From Anagrus nilaparvatae (lineage: Eukaryota > Arthropoda > Insecta > Hymenoptera > Mymaridae): 64,000 nt of DNA. Location of the stretch: contig JAKSXM010000007.1 of NCBI GenBank assembly GCA_022575985.1, forward strand, positions 126,501-190,500. Direction: 5' to 3'. The stretch's first letter is position 1, and every line of letters begins with the position of its first letter. The notes beneath the pieces are model-generated. The model was not told where the DNA came from. It did no database searches and worked only from the letters and a program-made list of their open reading frames with translations. The translations under genes were made by a program, and so were the position numbers. Shown here piece by piece: positions 22,547 to 33,637 of this stretch.

Positions 22547-23638
22547 TTAACCCCTGTGTAAAGTTTTTACCATAATATGGCCATAATTTATGGCCATCTG
22601 ATTGATGTTTGCCTTTCTTCATAAAATCGTCGTCTATGCCCCTTACAAGCCCTTAGCAAGTAAAAATTAGCCATACCTTTTTTTAAAATAATATAATTTT
22701 CAAATTTTAAATCAGTATTATTATTACAAATTTTACTTTTATGTCTTTTAAATTTATCCATGGCTTTACAGATGTAATAATTAAACACTAAAAATGATAG
22801 GCTTTTGATAAGAAAAATTGAATTGAATTGTGCAATATTTTGTTAACCTTTTATTAATAAAATTGACAGTATTTTTTTAAGAGCTTCATTGGCTTTGAAT
22901 ACTGACAAAAAGTTTAAAAATATATTTTCAAGAACTTAATATTTTTTGTATTCTGTAAATGATTTTTGAGATATTTTTAAAAAATATAAGAACGTTTGCT
23001 CCTATAACTTTTTTTACTCAAAAATTAATGTATAAAAATGTTTTGGAAATTTTTAATATAATTTTAAATCCAATTTTTATTAAAAATAATAAATTTGTGT
23101 ATCAAATAAATTTAAATGATTATTTTATTTTAATTTAAAAATTAAAAAATATAAACCTTAATTTTTTTATAAGTAATTAATTAAGTGGTCTATTCACGAA
23201 CGAAAGTCGTTATAGCTGAAAAATATTCATTTTATTATATTACTAAACGTGGTATACCTTTAAATACTACTCACATCGTAAATATCAGCATTATTGATAG
23301 AAAATAATTGAAAAATCAATTTTCCAAGAATTTTTTTTATCAGAATATTGTGTAATGATGTTATAAACACAAATATTACGAACGCTAAAATCATTTCTAA
23401 TTTAATTTTTTTATTTTTTATGGTCTTTAGAAACAAGTTGTGGGTTTTTTACGTTTGCTATAGGCTTTGGAGGAGTATAAATGATAATTTTATACAATAA
23501 GAAGAAGATATCATTTTTTTAAAATGATGATTTAGCGTCAACTAGATGGCCATAATAGAGCCATAATTGATAGCCAGTTTATGTCTCATTACCATAAATT
23601 ATGGCCATAATATGGTTAAAATTTTTCATAGGGATTAA
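22547..23638. mobile_element. piggyBac-like MITE with TTAA target sites
   Basis: TTAA at 22547-22550 is followed by CCCCTGTGTAAAG, and the right end, read inverted, is TTAA then TCCCTATGAAAAA. The two ends share about 45 bp including ATATGGCCATAATTTATGG. TTAA duplication with CCC-type ends fits piggyBac. The 1084-bp interior has no transposase. Confidence 0.65.
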
Positions 23639-23669
23639 ATTAATTTTATAACGAAATTATAAAAAAGAG

Positions 23670-23707
23670 TTATTATTCTGCGCGCGCAGAGCGCGTGGCT
23701 ATTCTAG
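23670..23707 (+). mobile_element. Helitron-like 3' terminus H6
   Basis: A GC hairpin, CGCGCGCAGAGCGCG, is followed after about 10 bases by CTAG and T. The 5' end was not identified, so only the terminus is claimed. Confidence 0.5.
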
Positions 23708-24486
23708 TAAATAATAAATAATAAATTAAAATAAACTTAATTTTAGCGTTTGTAACCACGTTACAGGTGCCGTTGAGCTCGGGTAAAGAAACGCTAAAAT
23801 TTTTAGAGATATCATAAACAATTAGGGTCAAATTCCAATCATTCATTTTTCACGATTTTCTGAAATTTGATTCTATATTGCGTGAAAAATGAATGAATCG
23901 TGAATCGTAAATAAACCTCAAAAAGATTTTTAAAAAATGTTTTTTTTTCTGAATAAACATTAAAAAATATAATAAAATATAACCAAAATTTAGAACCATG
24001 TTAAAGAACACAACAAAATTTCAATCTGATGATTTGATTAATTTTAATGAAGTAACAAGACTTGTAGTAATATTAGTTAAAATTACTAAACTGAGGTACA
24101 GTTAAGTGCATTTTGTTTTTTATGTGGGTTTGAATACATTTTTTAGTCCTACATTAATTTAAAAAAAGTAACTGCTTTTATAAAAAAAACGTGTTATTAA
24201 AATAAAGTTTTATGCATAATAGTCTAGAATCAAAGTAGAAAAGGTGAAAAAACAAGTTATACAAAATTGTGGATTATTCTTTGTTTAATAATATTATAAT
24301 CTGATTATCACTGTTTATCTATAATGCAACAGCGAATAGATAATATATTTTTATTGTAGTACAATGTGTAAAATTATAGTCTTTATACTTTATATTACAT
24401 AATATTAGATACTTTAATGTAATTATATTCGGCTATTTCAAGAGCTGCATATTTATTGTATGTATTGAGAATGTATTTTCTTACTG

Positions 24487-24517
<31 letters not shown>

Positions 24518-26260
24518 GCCTCGCCGAGATCAATGTCTAACATAAAATAACACTAAAAAAATCGAAAAATTTTAAGCAAAAATCAAGCTTTGAGTGCAAA
24601 ATAATGGTCAACAATGCATTTTCCCGCCAAAATTTTTTTAAGAAAATGAAAATTTGGCCTTCAAAGAACTAAAAAAAAAAAAAAAAAAAGTATGCCTCAC
24701 CGGACTCAATATATCCGATGTATACAAAAAAGTAATTATTAACATTTACAATATGTTTAAACAATTAAAAATTGTTTAAATAATAAATCTAAAGTATTAA
24801 ATATTAAAAAATTGTATACTGTAAGTTAAATTATATCAGAAAATTTTGCTTAACGCACGAATTTTTGAAGCTTGTTAACATTTACAACTTGATTTAGCTT
24901 AATTTTGGGCTAATTTTGCAATCATTTGTTAATAACAATTAATCTGCCAGTTTTAGGTCAAAATAGACCCCGGATTCGGATTTAGCAGGTCAAAAAACAT
25001 ATAATACACCTATTTTTATCCACGGACCTAAAAAATAAAAAAGTGGGTTACAAAATACATTGGTGGCGGCCCGACTATTGATACTTCAAATCCTATTCGT
25101 TCATTTATTGTTTAATTATTTTCCAGGACAAATTTCTACTCATCAACCCAATCTAAATTAAAACTTCTTGATGTCGATCTTACATGAACATTAAAAGCCA
25201 ATCCTCGTATTGTCCTTGAAATATTTATCGGAATACGCTGTTGCAATATTCAATGACTCAAATGTACCTGTTACCGAAAAAGTTCACTTAGCAGTATAAG
25301 TTTATTTAAGCAGGCGCATGGGGACTCAAGCATACAAAAGCTATTTATTTTTGTTTATTAGCCTTTTTATATAAAGTTTGGTATATGGCCAAAACATAAT
25401 AACGTTCTACTATACCAAAAATTCGGAAATATCATATCAAAGATTTACTAGGTACATTTTTTCACCCGTTATTTAAAACATACTTTTGCATATGAAAGGC
25501 AAAAAACCCATCTCTTTAGTTTAGAAAATAAGATTTTTTTACGTAAGTATGTAAAATAACATTAATATTTTCAAAATTAGTCTGAGCAAAATTGAATTTA
25601 GTTGATAAAAATATATTTTATCTTTTATTTTAAAACATATTTTTATTCAGAAAATTTGAAAAGTAATTTTCCTGATGATAAATATTCTCTTATTTGCAAC
25701 CCACTTTTAACCTGTAACTCGTATTTAGCAACCCTAAAATCGAAAGGATATTTTCTCAAACCAGTAGGTTGATCTTATACGAATATAAGATACCACTGCT
25801 TTTATTGGCTTTGAAATATGCACCGTATATACGCTGTTGCACTATCAAATGACTTTAACATTACTGTTACCGTTAAAGTTTATACACAAGTTGAATTTCA
25901 TTCGTTGGGGCCTCCGGTCCTATCAAGGCCCATTATATACTTTTCATCTAGTTATTTACTTTTAACTAATATATAAATTAGAAACTTAGGATCCTCTAGC
26001 TCGCTACCCCTCTCTCCTAGCCTTTGCCGACGATTTTTAAGCCTCTTGACTCCTCTTGATTATTGTTAAGAAAAATTTCTAAAAAGACAAATTCTTAATT
26101 CATTATATATTGCAACAGTATTTTCTTATATAACATTAATAACTTTGACTATTATTTATTGTTATAAATTAGCTTTTGCAATGATTTAAAAACACAATGA
26201 GGTCTTATTGACACCCTCCTGCTGTCCTGTTCAAGAATATTTTTGATAATATATATATAA
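23708..26260. repeat. Intergenic DNA with dispersed A-tailed repeats
   Basis: Poly(A) followed by TATGCCTCGCCGAGATCAAT (24486-24535) is echoed at 24670-24720 (GTATGCCTCACCGGACTCAA) and again at 47240-47285, so this is a repeat family. About 25200-25290 resembles 25795-25885 (ACGCTGTTGCA, CTGTTACCG). About 25440-25600 recurs at 42190-42310. No genes seen. Confidence 0.55.
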
Positions 26261-27012
26261 CTAGCTGCCTCCGGCTCGCTTCGCTCGCCCCGGCAGCCAC
26301 CAAGGGGGCTGCGCCCCCCTGGACCCCTGCGACTTTATTTTTCCAAAAATATGTTGTTTTATGTTACTGAATATTTTCTAAAATAACCTTTTTTTACCCA
26401 AACTATTATCTAAAATTTACTGAATCATAAAAATGACGGGCATACGAACCCAGACTGATAATTAGTGATCAGCAATACAAAGCTTCGCTACCCTTCCATA
26501 GGATCCACAAGCAGTCGTTCTTTCCCTCGACTATCCATTCTAGGGTTCTGCCTGATGATAATAGCTGTTCAAATTTCTTTTAATTACTATATTCAGTTAC
26601 TACATCAGTGACTGATAAAAATTAGAAACTTTTATAATTTTCGAAAAATTATTGTATCTTTTGACAGATCGAACCGATCGCCTTGAAAATTTAGGTGGAT
26701 ACGTAAAAAATATGCCCAAATCGAATAAAATTCTTTTCTATGGTAAAATTTTTCCTCGGTTTTCCGTTTTTTTGGTTTTTTTTGAAAATTTGATAAAAAT
26801 TTTTTTCTTGGAAATTCAGTTTTTTCAACATAAAAATTTTTCGTCGTTATCAAACGAAATAAAACCTAGACTATGTTTTGACCCGTAATTTTTGCCGTCT
26901 TTTGCCGTAAACCCCATGTCTGTAGCTTTTATCGTGTTCTCGTTTATAGCGTTCGGACACACACACACACACACATAATTAAAGATTTATATATATATAG
27001 GATAGGATAGGA
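26261..27012 (-). mobile_element. Helitron-like element H4, minus strand
   Basis: Read on the minus strand it ends with GCGAGCGAAGCGAGC, a perfect hairpin, then CGGAGGCAG and CTAG before T. The 5' end lies near the GGATAGGATAGG run at 27000-27012. It is directly followed by a second copy, H5. A (CA)n tract sits at about 26957-26975. No helicase is encoded. Confidence 0.68.
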
Positions 27013-27560
27013 CTAGCTGCCTCCGGCTCGCTTCGCTCACCTCGGCACCACCAAGGGGGTGGCGCCCCCCTGGACCCCTGCAACATGATTTTTCCAGAAA
27101 TGTTGTTTTACGTTACTCAATAGTTTTTATAACAACCTTTTTTACCCGAATTATAATCTAAAATTTACTAAATCATAAAAATTACGGACGTTGGAGGCGG
27201 ATAATTAGTGATCAGCGATTCAAAGCTTGATTACCCTTCCCTTTGACCCGCAAGTGGCAGTTGCTTCCCTTAACTACCAATTCTAGGATTCTCCCTGATA
27301 ATAGCTGTAAAAGTTTCTTTTAAACTTTTATAATCGTCCTAAACTTTTATAATTTTTGAAAAATGATTGTAACTTTTGACAGATCGAACTGATTACCTTG
27401 AAAATTTAGGTGGATACGTAAAAAATATGCCTGAATCGAATAAAATTCTTTTTGATCGTAAAATTTTTCCTCGGTTTTCAGTTTTTTTTATTTTTTTTGA
27501 AAATTTGATAAAAATTTTTTTCTTGGAAGTTTAGTTTTTTCAACATAAAAATTTTTTGTT
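27013..27560 (-). mobile_element. Helitron-like element H5, minus strand
   Basis: It shares with H4 the CTAGCTGCCTCCGGCTCGCT terminus, the stretch around CCAAGGGGG, and GACAGATCGAAC through CAACATAAAAATTTTT. It is shorter and its 5' end is not clear. Tandem head-to-tail Helitrons are a known pattern. Confidence 0.65.
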
Positions 27561-28740
27561 GTTTTACCCCCTCTTTTTTAGTGCTTTCGTGTTAATATAA
27601 AATAACTATTTTTGATAAAAATTTATATTTTATATCTTGTCAATTTTAGGGGATCAAAATAAAATATGTATCAAGATTTCTGCACATTTAAGCTTACTGT
27701 AAGACTTATTTGTTCTGATTTTAGGTTAGATAAAGTCCCGAATGATACTTTATTTATAATTTTCTTATTTTAGCCGTTTGAATGCACACATCAGTTGTGT
27801 ATTTTACATAGTTGAAAATCTAATGAATCCCAGATCCCAGAATAAAACTTCACCCATATTCTATTCTCTTGGCCATCAAACTGAAAATGTAAATATTGTT
27901 TTGTAAATAAGCGTTTTCAAGAAAAAAGACAAAAATCAAAACAAAAAAAATACAAAAAATAAAAAAACAAAAAAATGTATGAATGAATGACAGAGTGAAT
28001 GATTTGTTAGCATAAATGGAGATGGATGAATAATGGTTCGTCAAGTCCAGACCCGGCGTCCACGTCGCACGAACCGGGAAACGCTTACTATTTTGCAAGT
28101 AGGATGCGGGTCTGGCAGATAAATATCATCTATACATATAACATCGTTAAACACAAAGACAACGAATTTTTCAGGCAAGTAACAAATATTGTATAAGTTC
28201 TTAGTGAAAATTCGAAATTTTTCTAAGTCCTAAGATGGTACCAAGACCAAAAAAAAAGTGTCGCTCAGAAGACTCAGAATGACTTGAAACGCCAAAAAAA
28301 CAAGTTGTATTTTTGACCTCAAAATTTTTTAAGTCCTAATATGGCATTAACACAAAAAAAGTGTAACGCAAACTCAAATGACTCAGAATGACTTGAAACG
28401 CCAAGAAATCAAGTTGTATTTTCAACCTCCAAAAATTTTTTTATGAGCTGAGATGAATAATTTAAAGATTTCTTTTTTAATTACATATTTATCTTGTTAA
28501 TTATTTAATAACACTGTAACCGATTAATGCAATTAATAAAAACAAGATATTATCCGTCTTATCCGTAATATAAATTAATTTAACATTGTTGCTTCAAAAT
28601 TATAAAAAATCCACCCGTTTCAGCCTAAGTGCTAAAAAACCGTGATAAATTTTTTTTTTACATAGTTTTAGTTAAATAATTTCATTAGTTAAATAAAAAA
28701 GGTTTTAATTAAATAAATTTAGTTAATTAAATGATATTTT
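27561..28740. repeat. Intergenic DNA with a two-unit ~106-bp tandem repeat
   Basis: At about 28225-28437 two units share AAGTCCTAAGATGG-like starts and GACTCAGAATGACTTGAAAC. A GC-richer patch at 28040-28115 (CCAGACCCGGCGTCCACG) belongs to no recognised gene. Confidence 0.6.
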
Positions 28741-29290
28741 TCGAAGATTTACTTCCACTCGTGGTCCATGCATTGGTCTATTTAGCGATCAAGAAACTAC
28801 CTTCATTGGAGCTGATACGGCTTTGAAGGAACTCTATGTAGCCTCTTCAAGCTATATGAAGGAACTTCAGGCTAAGTTAGCTTGCGAAGTTACCAATTTG
28901 CCGTTTAATCCTCCTGGTGCTCCACATTTTGGAGGTCTTTGGAAGGCTGCTGTGAAGTCGGTAAAGCACCATCTTCGTAGGGTTTTAGGAGATCATAACT
29001 TAACGTTTGAAGAGTTTTATACTCTTATCAAACAAATAGAGGCTTGCTTGAATTCCCGGCCGTTGCTGCCATTATTAAACTCTCCTGCTGCTGGGCAATT
29101 TATTTTTTATCGCCTTCCATTTTGCTGACTCAATCTAACTCATTTATCGATCCTGAGCCAAGTTATTTATTAAACACCTGTATTCCGCCCATGCGAAAGG
29201 TACAAACAAATACAGAAACTGTTGCAGGAGTGGTGGGAGTCATGGCCCATAGAATATCTCCAAAGTCTGCAATAAAACACGATATTAATT
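28741..29290 (+). pseudogene. BEL/Pao retrotransposon integrase remnant
   Basis: The frame reads RFTSTRGPCIGLFSDQETTF then IGADTALKELYVA, the integrase core around the second catalytic Asp (canonical SDNGTNF altered to SDQETTF). It goes on to FNPPGAPHFGGLWKAAVKSV and LNSRPL. In BEL/Pao the residue after GGLW is normally the catalytic Glu; here it is Lys, so catalysis is lost. Downstream homology (ERYKQIQKLLQEWWESW, EYLQSLQ at about 29195-29270) is in another frame, so at least one frameshift is present. No LTR, protease or RT is nearby. It is a decayed fragment. Confidence 0.85.
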
Positions 29291-29559
29291 ATTAATTTAA
29301 AAACAACCAGCTAATACTAATACTAACAAACAATTTAGATTTGGAGATCATCAGCAAATAATAATGTTTACGAGTATTGACACGCCTGTACAGCTGTTGA
29401 GGTGAAAGAGGATACCGCAGTTTCAATTACTTTAGCAGAGGTTCTACAACTGTACTGTCTGTCTGAAACCTGTCTGTAGAGAATCAAGTATATTATGATA
29501 AAGTGTGATACTTTGACGGTATCGCATAATTAAATGTAACTGCTGGAGTGAAAGTGAAA

Positions 29560-29735
29560 CCTCCTCATTGGAAGCTTTATTTTTATAATGTCCACCGTGT
29601 TATCAAGATTTTTCGATGAAGAATTTGCAAAGAAGGCATTAATATCACCGGGAGAAAAACCATGAAGATCTGATTTTGGTGTTGGTAGCAGTCCAAGAGT
29701 TTCTGAGTTTACGCCAGATATATTTGTTATTGGTA
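29560..29735 (-). pseudogene. Jockey-like LINE scrap
   Basis: On the minus strand it reads ISGVNSETLGLLPTPKSDLH then GFSPGDINAFFANSSS, clearly parallel to LSHLGLLPAPKSDLRGFAP in the larger LINE at 42.5-43.4 kb. Only this linker before the RT remains. Confidence 0.75.
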
Positions 29736-29754
29736 TAAGTGCATCATTAATTAA

Positions 29755-30037
29755 AAATTAAAGCTAAACAAAAAAGGAGAAGATAAAAAATTAGATGAAA
29801 TTATAAATAAGTTTGTTGAAAAGTAAGAAAAGTTACTAGAAAGCTATTTACAAATAATAGAATCGGCAGATAAACTTAAAAAAACAAAAGAATGGGGTAC
29901 CTGTATCAGTGTTGCAACAGAATCTACTATAAATGTTTCATTACTTAAAGCTGGATCTACTGCGGCATCTCTAAAATATGACCAATACAAATCTTTATTT
30001 TCTTTTTTTCGTTGCTTTTTAAAATATAAAGTTTAAG
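29755..30037 (+). pseudogene. Unrecognised decayed coding stretch
   Basis: One frame reads LKLNKKGEDKKLDEIINKFV, EK, a TAA stop, then EKLLESYLQIIESADKLKKT and VSLLKAGSTAASLKYDQYKS before ending at TAA. Amino-acid use is protein-like (mixed charge, few runs), unlike the AT-noise frames elsewhere, but there is no start codon and no family is recognised. Confidence 0.3.
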
Positions 30038-30140
30038 TTTCGAAGGCTTTAGAGGCTACAAAACAAATATATAAAAAATTATTTTTGTATGCTACAATGA
30101 CTGAGGGAATATTTCGGATCCATATAAAAATGTTTACATT

Positions 30141-30514
30141 GTTTGTTATAAATCTGTTTGTTTGGATGTAATTATTACTAAAAAAAGTTCCTTATGTCTA
30201 GCATAAATGGAAATTTGCACGTAATTAGAATTTTAGGATTTTAATTGTTTTCCGAGTCGCTACTAGATGTAGTACCGTCTCGAAAAACAAATAAAATCCT
30301 AATTATACGATGTTTGTTATAAATCTGTTTGTTTGGATGTAATTATTACTAAAAAAAGTTCCTTATGTCTAGCATAAATGGAAATTTGCACGTAATAAGA
30401 ATTTTAGGATTTTAATTGTTTTCCGAGTCGCTACTAGATGTAGTACCGTCTCGAAAAACTTATAAAATCCTAATTATGCGATGTTTGTTATAAATCTGTT
30501 TGTTTGGATGTAAT
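30141..30514. repeat. 171-bp tandem repeat, 2.2 units, each with a large hairpin
   Basis: GTTTGTTATAAATCTG recurs at 30141, 30312 and 30483, exactly 171 bp apart. Each full unit contains an imperfect palindrome of about 30-bp arms (GGATTTTAATTGTTTTCCGA and inverse) around TACTAGATGTAGTA. A diverged relative lies on the other side of the PWWP exon, at 31541-31850. Confidence 0.85.
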
Positions 30515-30657
30515 GTTTTCTGTATTTGTACTTCGAAAATAAAAATTCTGGGGTGGTACTAACTTAAGTACTAAAACAAAAAACTACATGTAAATCCACT
30601 TTCCTGAAAAAATAAATAAAATACTTAGTAATTTTTATTTTCTTTTATCTTTTTTAG

Positions 30658-31343
30658 AAGGGCAATATAGAGTGGCATCAGGTGATAATGTAACAGCTGC
30701 ATTCGATGAAGCTGTCCAGGCTGCTCAGACTGTTACAAATGTACAAAAAACTGGTGAAAAAAGAAAAAGACCAGATGAAGATGAAGATGGCCCAAGTGAT
30801 GTACTTATTACTTCCATCTCAGGATCAACTCCGGAAGAAAATATAAGGAAGAAAATAAAAGCACCTTTCTTTTTGCCTATGTATACAGGACCGTATGACG
30901 TAGGTGTAAAAGTTCTAGTAAAGTTTACAGATTACCCCTACTGGCCCTGCATTATTTCAAGTGTGCCTATGAAGAGCCAGAAAAAAGTTTCTTCAAAAAG
31001 AAATAAAAAGATGATAGTTACTAAAAGTGGAAAATTTTTTAGTCCTGTGGCGAAAGAATCTATTGCTAATTGGAGCGATTCTAATTTCCTAGAAGTTCTT
31101 AAAAACGATAATCAGTTTTTGGCGAATAAAAAAGGACTTATGGTTGCGAAGAAGTTGGTAAATGCAGTTATTAATCATGCTAATCTACCTGAAAATAATG
31201 ACCTACTTCAATATGACTTCCCGTTTGCAACTATCACTGCTAGCAAAGTGAAAATAACGGAGTTACCGAAGGAGAAAGATGAAGCATCTAAAAAACAACC
31301 TAAGAAACCAGCAACAAAAAAACCACGTACTACTAAAAAGTAA
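30658..31343 (+). CDS. PWWP-domain nuclear protein, terminal exon
   Basis: The frame runs without a stop from an acceptor-like TTTTATCTTTTTTAG at 30657 to TAA at 31341-31343, about 227 residues. Counting from the valine codon at 30672, residues 77-96 read VGVKVLVKFTDYPYWPCIIS, a PWWP domain of the YPYWP type; such domains bind methylated histone tails and DNA. Around it are an acidic patch (RPDEDEDG) after a basic KRKRP, and a lysine-rich tail (KKQPKKPATKKPRTTKK) fit for nuclear localisation or DNA binding. No ATG opens the frame upstream of the domain, so earlier exons should exist, but none was recognised. Two AATAAA signals follow. It is bracketed by related repeats, so a captured exon is possible. 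Specific orthology is not claimed. Confidence 0.72.
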
Positions 31344-31408
31344 CATTGTAAATATTTACGTTAATAATTTGAGTTTTTGTAAGTAATTTAAGTTTTTGTA
31401 AATAATTT

Positions 31409-31428
31409 AATAAACGTATTTTAATAAA
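31409..31428 (+). terminator. Polyadenylation signals of the PWWP gene
   Basis: AATAAA at 31409-31414 and again at 31423-31428, 66-85 bp after the stop codon, are well placed for mRNA cleavage around 31430-31450. Confidence 0.65.
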
Positions 31429-31540
31429 CTTCCTGCTTTTATGACATTATTATCCCATAATTTCTAATTAGCGTTTTAGGATTTTAATTGTAATGGTTGC
31501 TATCATATAAGGACACCTAGATCATATCTACAAAATACAA

Positions 31541-31850
31541 CGACTATTTTCCAATTTTCTTAAATATGATTATTCTGGGAAGGAATCTCTTTGTTTGGAT
31601 GTAATTAACACTAAGAGAACTTCCTTATGCTTGGCATAAATGGTAATTTGCAGGTAATTGGCATTTTAGAATTTTAATTGTTATATGAGTCGGTACTAGA
31701 TTTAGTACCGTCACGTAATAAAAATAAAATTCTAATTATGCGATATTTGCGATAATTGCAATCTATGCCAAGCATAAGGAAGTTAATTACATCCAAACAA
31801 AGAGATTCCCACTTAGAATAACAATATTTAAGAATATTGGAAATCGGTCG
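31541..31850. mobile_element. 310-bp foldback element related to the 171-bp array
   Basis: Arms of about 110 bp mirror each other from CGACTATTTTCCAATTTTC at the left through TCTCTTTGTTTGGATGTAAT. The middle (TTTTAGAATTTTAATTG; TACTAGATTTAGTA) is homologous to the 171-bp array upstream of the PWWP exon. Confidence 0.75.
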
Positions 31851-33637
31851 TCAGCGGTTACGGTTTTCCCGCCAGATTTATCGTTCTACAAAAGCTTTCC
31901 GGTTTCGGTATAGTGCGCGCAAAGCTATATTGGGATTTTATATCTTTAGGTGTTTTACTATATTTATTTAATTAATAAAAAATTTATTTTTATTATTTAT
32001 AAAATAATAATAATTTAGTTTCTTTTTGTTGTTGGTTGTAAATATTGGTTTCGTTTAAATATAGTGTAATATATATTAGATAATTGATATATAAACATAT
32101 AGTAGTTAAGAGATATATTGTTAGTTAAGTGTTTTTTCATAATTAAATTGTGCAAGCAAATAATTGGGTTGGTATGGCAACATACTAATTTTAGCTTTTT
32201 AAAAAATTAAAATTGTTTAAACAATTACTGTAAGTAAGATTTTTAAAAGAAAGAACCTGAAAATCGTGATCAGAGGGTCAAAAAATACATAAATAAAGGT
32301 GTCACACGTAATTTTCAAAAAAATTTTGTTTAAATAAATTATAAAAAACTTAATATTGTTTAAACAATTAATCCTACGACATTAAAAAATTAAAAATTCG
32401 GATACAGCAATTAAAAATTATACAAAATTGGTGATCACTTTTCGAAATCACAAAAACTGTAAGCTACGGGATTCATGTTTTTGTCGAATTTTACGTAGCA
32501 ACATACTAATTTTGGCTTATAAACAAAATAAACTTTTTTAAACAATTATTAAAAGTAAGGTTTTTGCAAAAAAGAACTTGAAAATCGTAATCAGAGGGTC
32601 ACAAAATTCATAAAAAAAGGTGTCAAACTTAATTTTCAAGAAAAAATTGTTTAAACAATTTATTAACAATTAAAATTGTTTAAACAATTAATCATAAGAC
32701 CTTATAAATTAGAAATTTATATTCAGTGAGTAAAAATATGTATAATAAAATCAGGTACTTATCAAAATTTTGAATTGTTTTAGCTACAGGATATTTAACA
32801 TTTAGATTGTTATCAAATTTTGCAATAAATTATTAATAACAAATAATTGACCACTAATTTTGCAAAATGGACCTTGGATTCGTGTTTAGGGGGCCAAAAA
32901 ACAAAAATTCCAGCCATTATTTTTCCATGGAGCTTTTATGGCATTATATAGCATGCCTGACGACAGGACCCAAGAAAACATTATTTTTGAGGTTAGACCA
33001 AATTTAAAAAAAATATGGCTAAATAAAAGAAAAAGTTAAATTTTGTATAAATTACGTAAGAAACAGCACAAAAAATTCCGCAAATTACACCAAATACGGA
33101 AAAAATTTAAAAAATTTAAAAATTAATAGGGTATTTTTCATTCTTGCTCCTAAAATGGACTAAATTGAGCTAACGAATACTTACGCGTACTGAGGTTAAA
33201 GTACATACAAAAATGCAACTTCTAAAAAAAAGAAAATTACCCTAGCATGTTTTTGCATAAAATGGCGCTAATTTCAAAATTGCTCAATTTTTGCAAAAAA
33301 ATTTGATTTTTTGCCAAAAAAAAAATTTTGAAAATACATATTTCCTGAGATTTTCATAAAAATCTGATTATTTTTGCCCAAGTTATAAAAAAAATTTAAA
33401 AATTGGACAAAATTGGATTTTTGGAGGTTAGGATGTATTTTAATTGTAACCCCACCCAATTAGTTCCATTCTCTGTCTAATTACGAAAATTTTCCATTTT
33501 TTTTTTTTTTTTTATGACCATTTTAACCAGAGATATGAGAAAATCCGATAGAAGGCTTCTTAAAATTTAGCAAAAAAGTAGTTTCTGCCATATATCTGGC
33601 CAAGCGTTCTTCCGGGACACATAAGAAATCAGATTCC
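31851..33637. repeat. Intergenic AT-rich DNA with ~330-bp tandem repeats
   Basis: GCAACATACTAATTTT recurs near 32187 and 32501, and AATCGTGATCAGAGGGTCA near 32264 matches AATCGTAATCAGAGGGTCA near 32584. Many TTGTTTAAACAATT palindromes occur from 32210 to 32690. No gene. Confidence 0.6.

Noticed and set aside
26632..26888. Overlapping + and - frames of 73-78 codons
   Set aside because: Both lie inside Helitron H4 and reflect its A/T-rich interior, which repeats in H5.
30672..30674. GTG as start codon of the PWWP protein
   Set aside because: GTG is not a usual nuclear start; an acceptor-like AG at 30656-30657 and an open frame upstream point to an internal exon boundary.
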